Assembly: GCA_015657675.1 (NCBI GenBank)
Contig: JACDQI010000059.1
Coordinates: 1-35,810 of the forward strand
Direction of reading: 5' to 3'
From: Devosia sp.
Lineage (GTDB): Bacteria > Pseudomonadota > Alphaproteobacteria > Rhizobiales > Devosiaceae
Length of the DNA stretch: 35,810 nucleotides
The position numbers and the translations under genes are program-made. Shown one piece after another: positions 35,095 through 35,810 of this stretch. Each line of letters starts with the position of its first letter. Position 1 is the first letter of the stretch. The notes beneath the pieces are model-generated. The model was given only the letters and a program-made list of their open reading frames with translations, searched no databases and was not told the DNA's origin.

Positions 35095-35721
35095 ATGCGT
35101 ACCCTTGTTCTATGCCTTTCCCTCTTCCTCGCCACGCTCGGCGGCGCCAGCGCGCAGGAGTTCAACTGGACCCGCTTTTATGCCGGTCCATTCGCGACGT
35201 TCGGCTTCGGCCAGTCGGTGTTTTCCGCCCCCGCGACCACGTCCAGCGCCGTCGGCACGGCCGGCTTCGGGCTCGGTGGCGTCCTTGGCAACACCTATGA
35301 TTTCAACCGCTTCGTCGTCGGCGGCGAACTCGACCTGCAGTTTGGCGGCGTCACGGGCTCTTCCGCCTGCCCCGGCGCCACCGCAACTTGCGCCGCCACT
35401 ACCGAATGGCTGGCCAGCCTGCGCGCCAAGGCGGGCATCGCCACAGACATGGGCCTCATTTACGGCACGGTCGGCCCAGCCGTCGGCGGCGTCACTGCCA
35501 GCATCACACCCTCGGGCGGGTCGGCCAGCACCACCAGCCAGGTCAAGTTCGGCTACTCAGCCGGCGTTGGCGTCGAAGTCCCGGTGAGCGACACCGTCAC
35601 CGTCGGCGGCGAGTATTTCTACACCGACCTCGGCCGCATCGAAGATCCCGCCAAACTCGGCACCACCGGCGCCACCACCAGCTTCCACTCCCTCCGCGCC
35701 ACCGCACGGTTTTCGTTCTAG
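35095..35721 (+). CDS. Small outer-membrane beta-barrel protein
   Basis: This 208-residue protein has a signal peptide (MRTLVLCLSLFLATLGGASA, cleavage before QEFNW). Alternating beta strands then follow, starting FYAGPFATFGFG, with a GGELDLQFGG strand, a disulfide-sized cysteine pair (SSACPGATATCAA), and a closing strand ending in TARFSF. The C-terminal phenylalanine is the outer-membrane assembly signal. The plan matches the Omp25/31-type 8-strand barrels of Hyphomicrobiales. Function is unknown. The ATG at 35095 has GGGAG at 35082-35086. The gene stands alone, divergent from the dioxygenase operon by 241 bases. Confidence 0.85.
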   Translation: MRTLVLCLSLFLATLGGASAQEFNWTRFYAGPFATFGFGQSVFSAPATTSSAVGTAGFGLGGVLGNTYDFNRFVVGGELDLQFGGVTGSSACPGATATCAATTEWLASLRAKAGIATDMGLIYGTVGPAVGGVTASITPSGGSASTTSQVKFGYSAGVGVEVPVSDTVTVGGEYFYTDLGRIEDPAKLGTTGATTSFHSLRATARFSF

Positions 35722-35733
35722 TCCCTATTGATA

Positions 35734-35747
35734 GGGCCTTTCGGCCC
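35734..35747 (+). terminator. Possible hairpin terminator
   Basis: GGGCC-TTTC-GGCCC forms a short stem-loop 13 bases after the beta-barrel gene stop. There is no T tract behind it, so intrinsic termination is uncertain. Confidence 0.35.
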
Positions 35748-35810
35748 GATTGCACGCGCCGCCGCAGAGGCCTACGCTCTGCGTTTCCGGCCGCCTCTGA
35801 CCGGGTGGGG

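Noticed and set aside
35764-35799. Two mutually exclusive hairpins (GCAGAG/CTCTGC and CAGAGGC/GCCTCTG) suggesting a riboswitch-like leader
   Set aside because: The stems are short, the downstream gene is outside the window, and GC-rich DNA forms such pairs by chance.

Overview
The window is a high-GC alphaproteobacterial chromosome segment. Gene content and order (htpX-rsmB-heparinase family, tsaD-gpsA-YciI-EVE, hemC-hemD-Mic60-hemY, a 180-kDa-class NAD-glutamate dehydrogenase, TMEM43 family) fit a Hyphomicrobiales member, possibly Devosia-like. The genus is an inference from gene order and protein style, not from a database match.

Layout. 1-0.7 kb: the tail of an unidentified gene and a YjlB-like cupin. 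0.86-4.1 kb (minus strand): a polysaccharide flippase, leuC and a small zinc metallopeptidase. 4.2-9.0 kb (plus): the very large NAD-glutamate dehydrogenase, followed by a vapBC toxin-antitoxin pair whose toxin carries an in-frame amber codon. 9.7-11.3 kb (minus): purH. 11.4-18.3 kb: a block of accessory and regulatory genes (alditol oxidase, SEL1-repeat protein, a winged-helix-like regulator, an ArsR/SRPBCC pair, a divergent MAPEG/TetR pair, a TMEM43-family protein). 18.5-22.5 kb (minus): heparinase II/III family protein, rsmB and htpX. A DUF1674 (SDHAF4-type) gene diverges from htpX. 22.8-25.5 kb (minus): the tsaD-gpsA-YciI-EVE operon. 25.6-30.05 kb (plus): the divergent hemC-hemD-Mic60-hemY operon. 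30.1 kb: tRNA-Thr(CGT). 30.2-31.9 kb: a visibly lower-GC stretch with a secreted RTX-like protein. 31.9-33.2 kb: a methyltransferase diverging from an Rrf2 regulator. 33.3-34.9 kb (minus): an operon of two ring-cleavage dioxygenases of unrelated folds, both with twin-arginine signals. 35.1-35.7 kb: a small outer-membrane beta-barrel protein.

The main oddity is sequence integrity. leuC, the flippase, the glutamate dehydrogenase, the heparinase-family gene, htpX and probably the DUF1674 gene are each broken by one or more single-base insertions or deletions, mostly in G/C-rich contexts. In every case one added or removed base restores a full-length family protein, so base-call or assembly error is the likelier cause than decay. 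The vapC amber codon is a substitution in an otherwise open frame and looks more like a real inactivation.

The most interesting biology is the pair of Tat-exported intradiol and CatE-like extradiol dioxygenases, the perfect 12+12 bp operator built into the first codons of the ArsR gene, the two evenly spaced TetR operators between MAPEG and TetR genes, and the lower-GC RTX-like gene beside tRNA-Thr. I see no CRISPR array, insertion sequence, rRNA or prophage.
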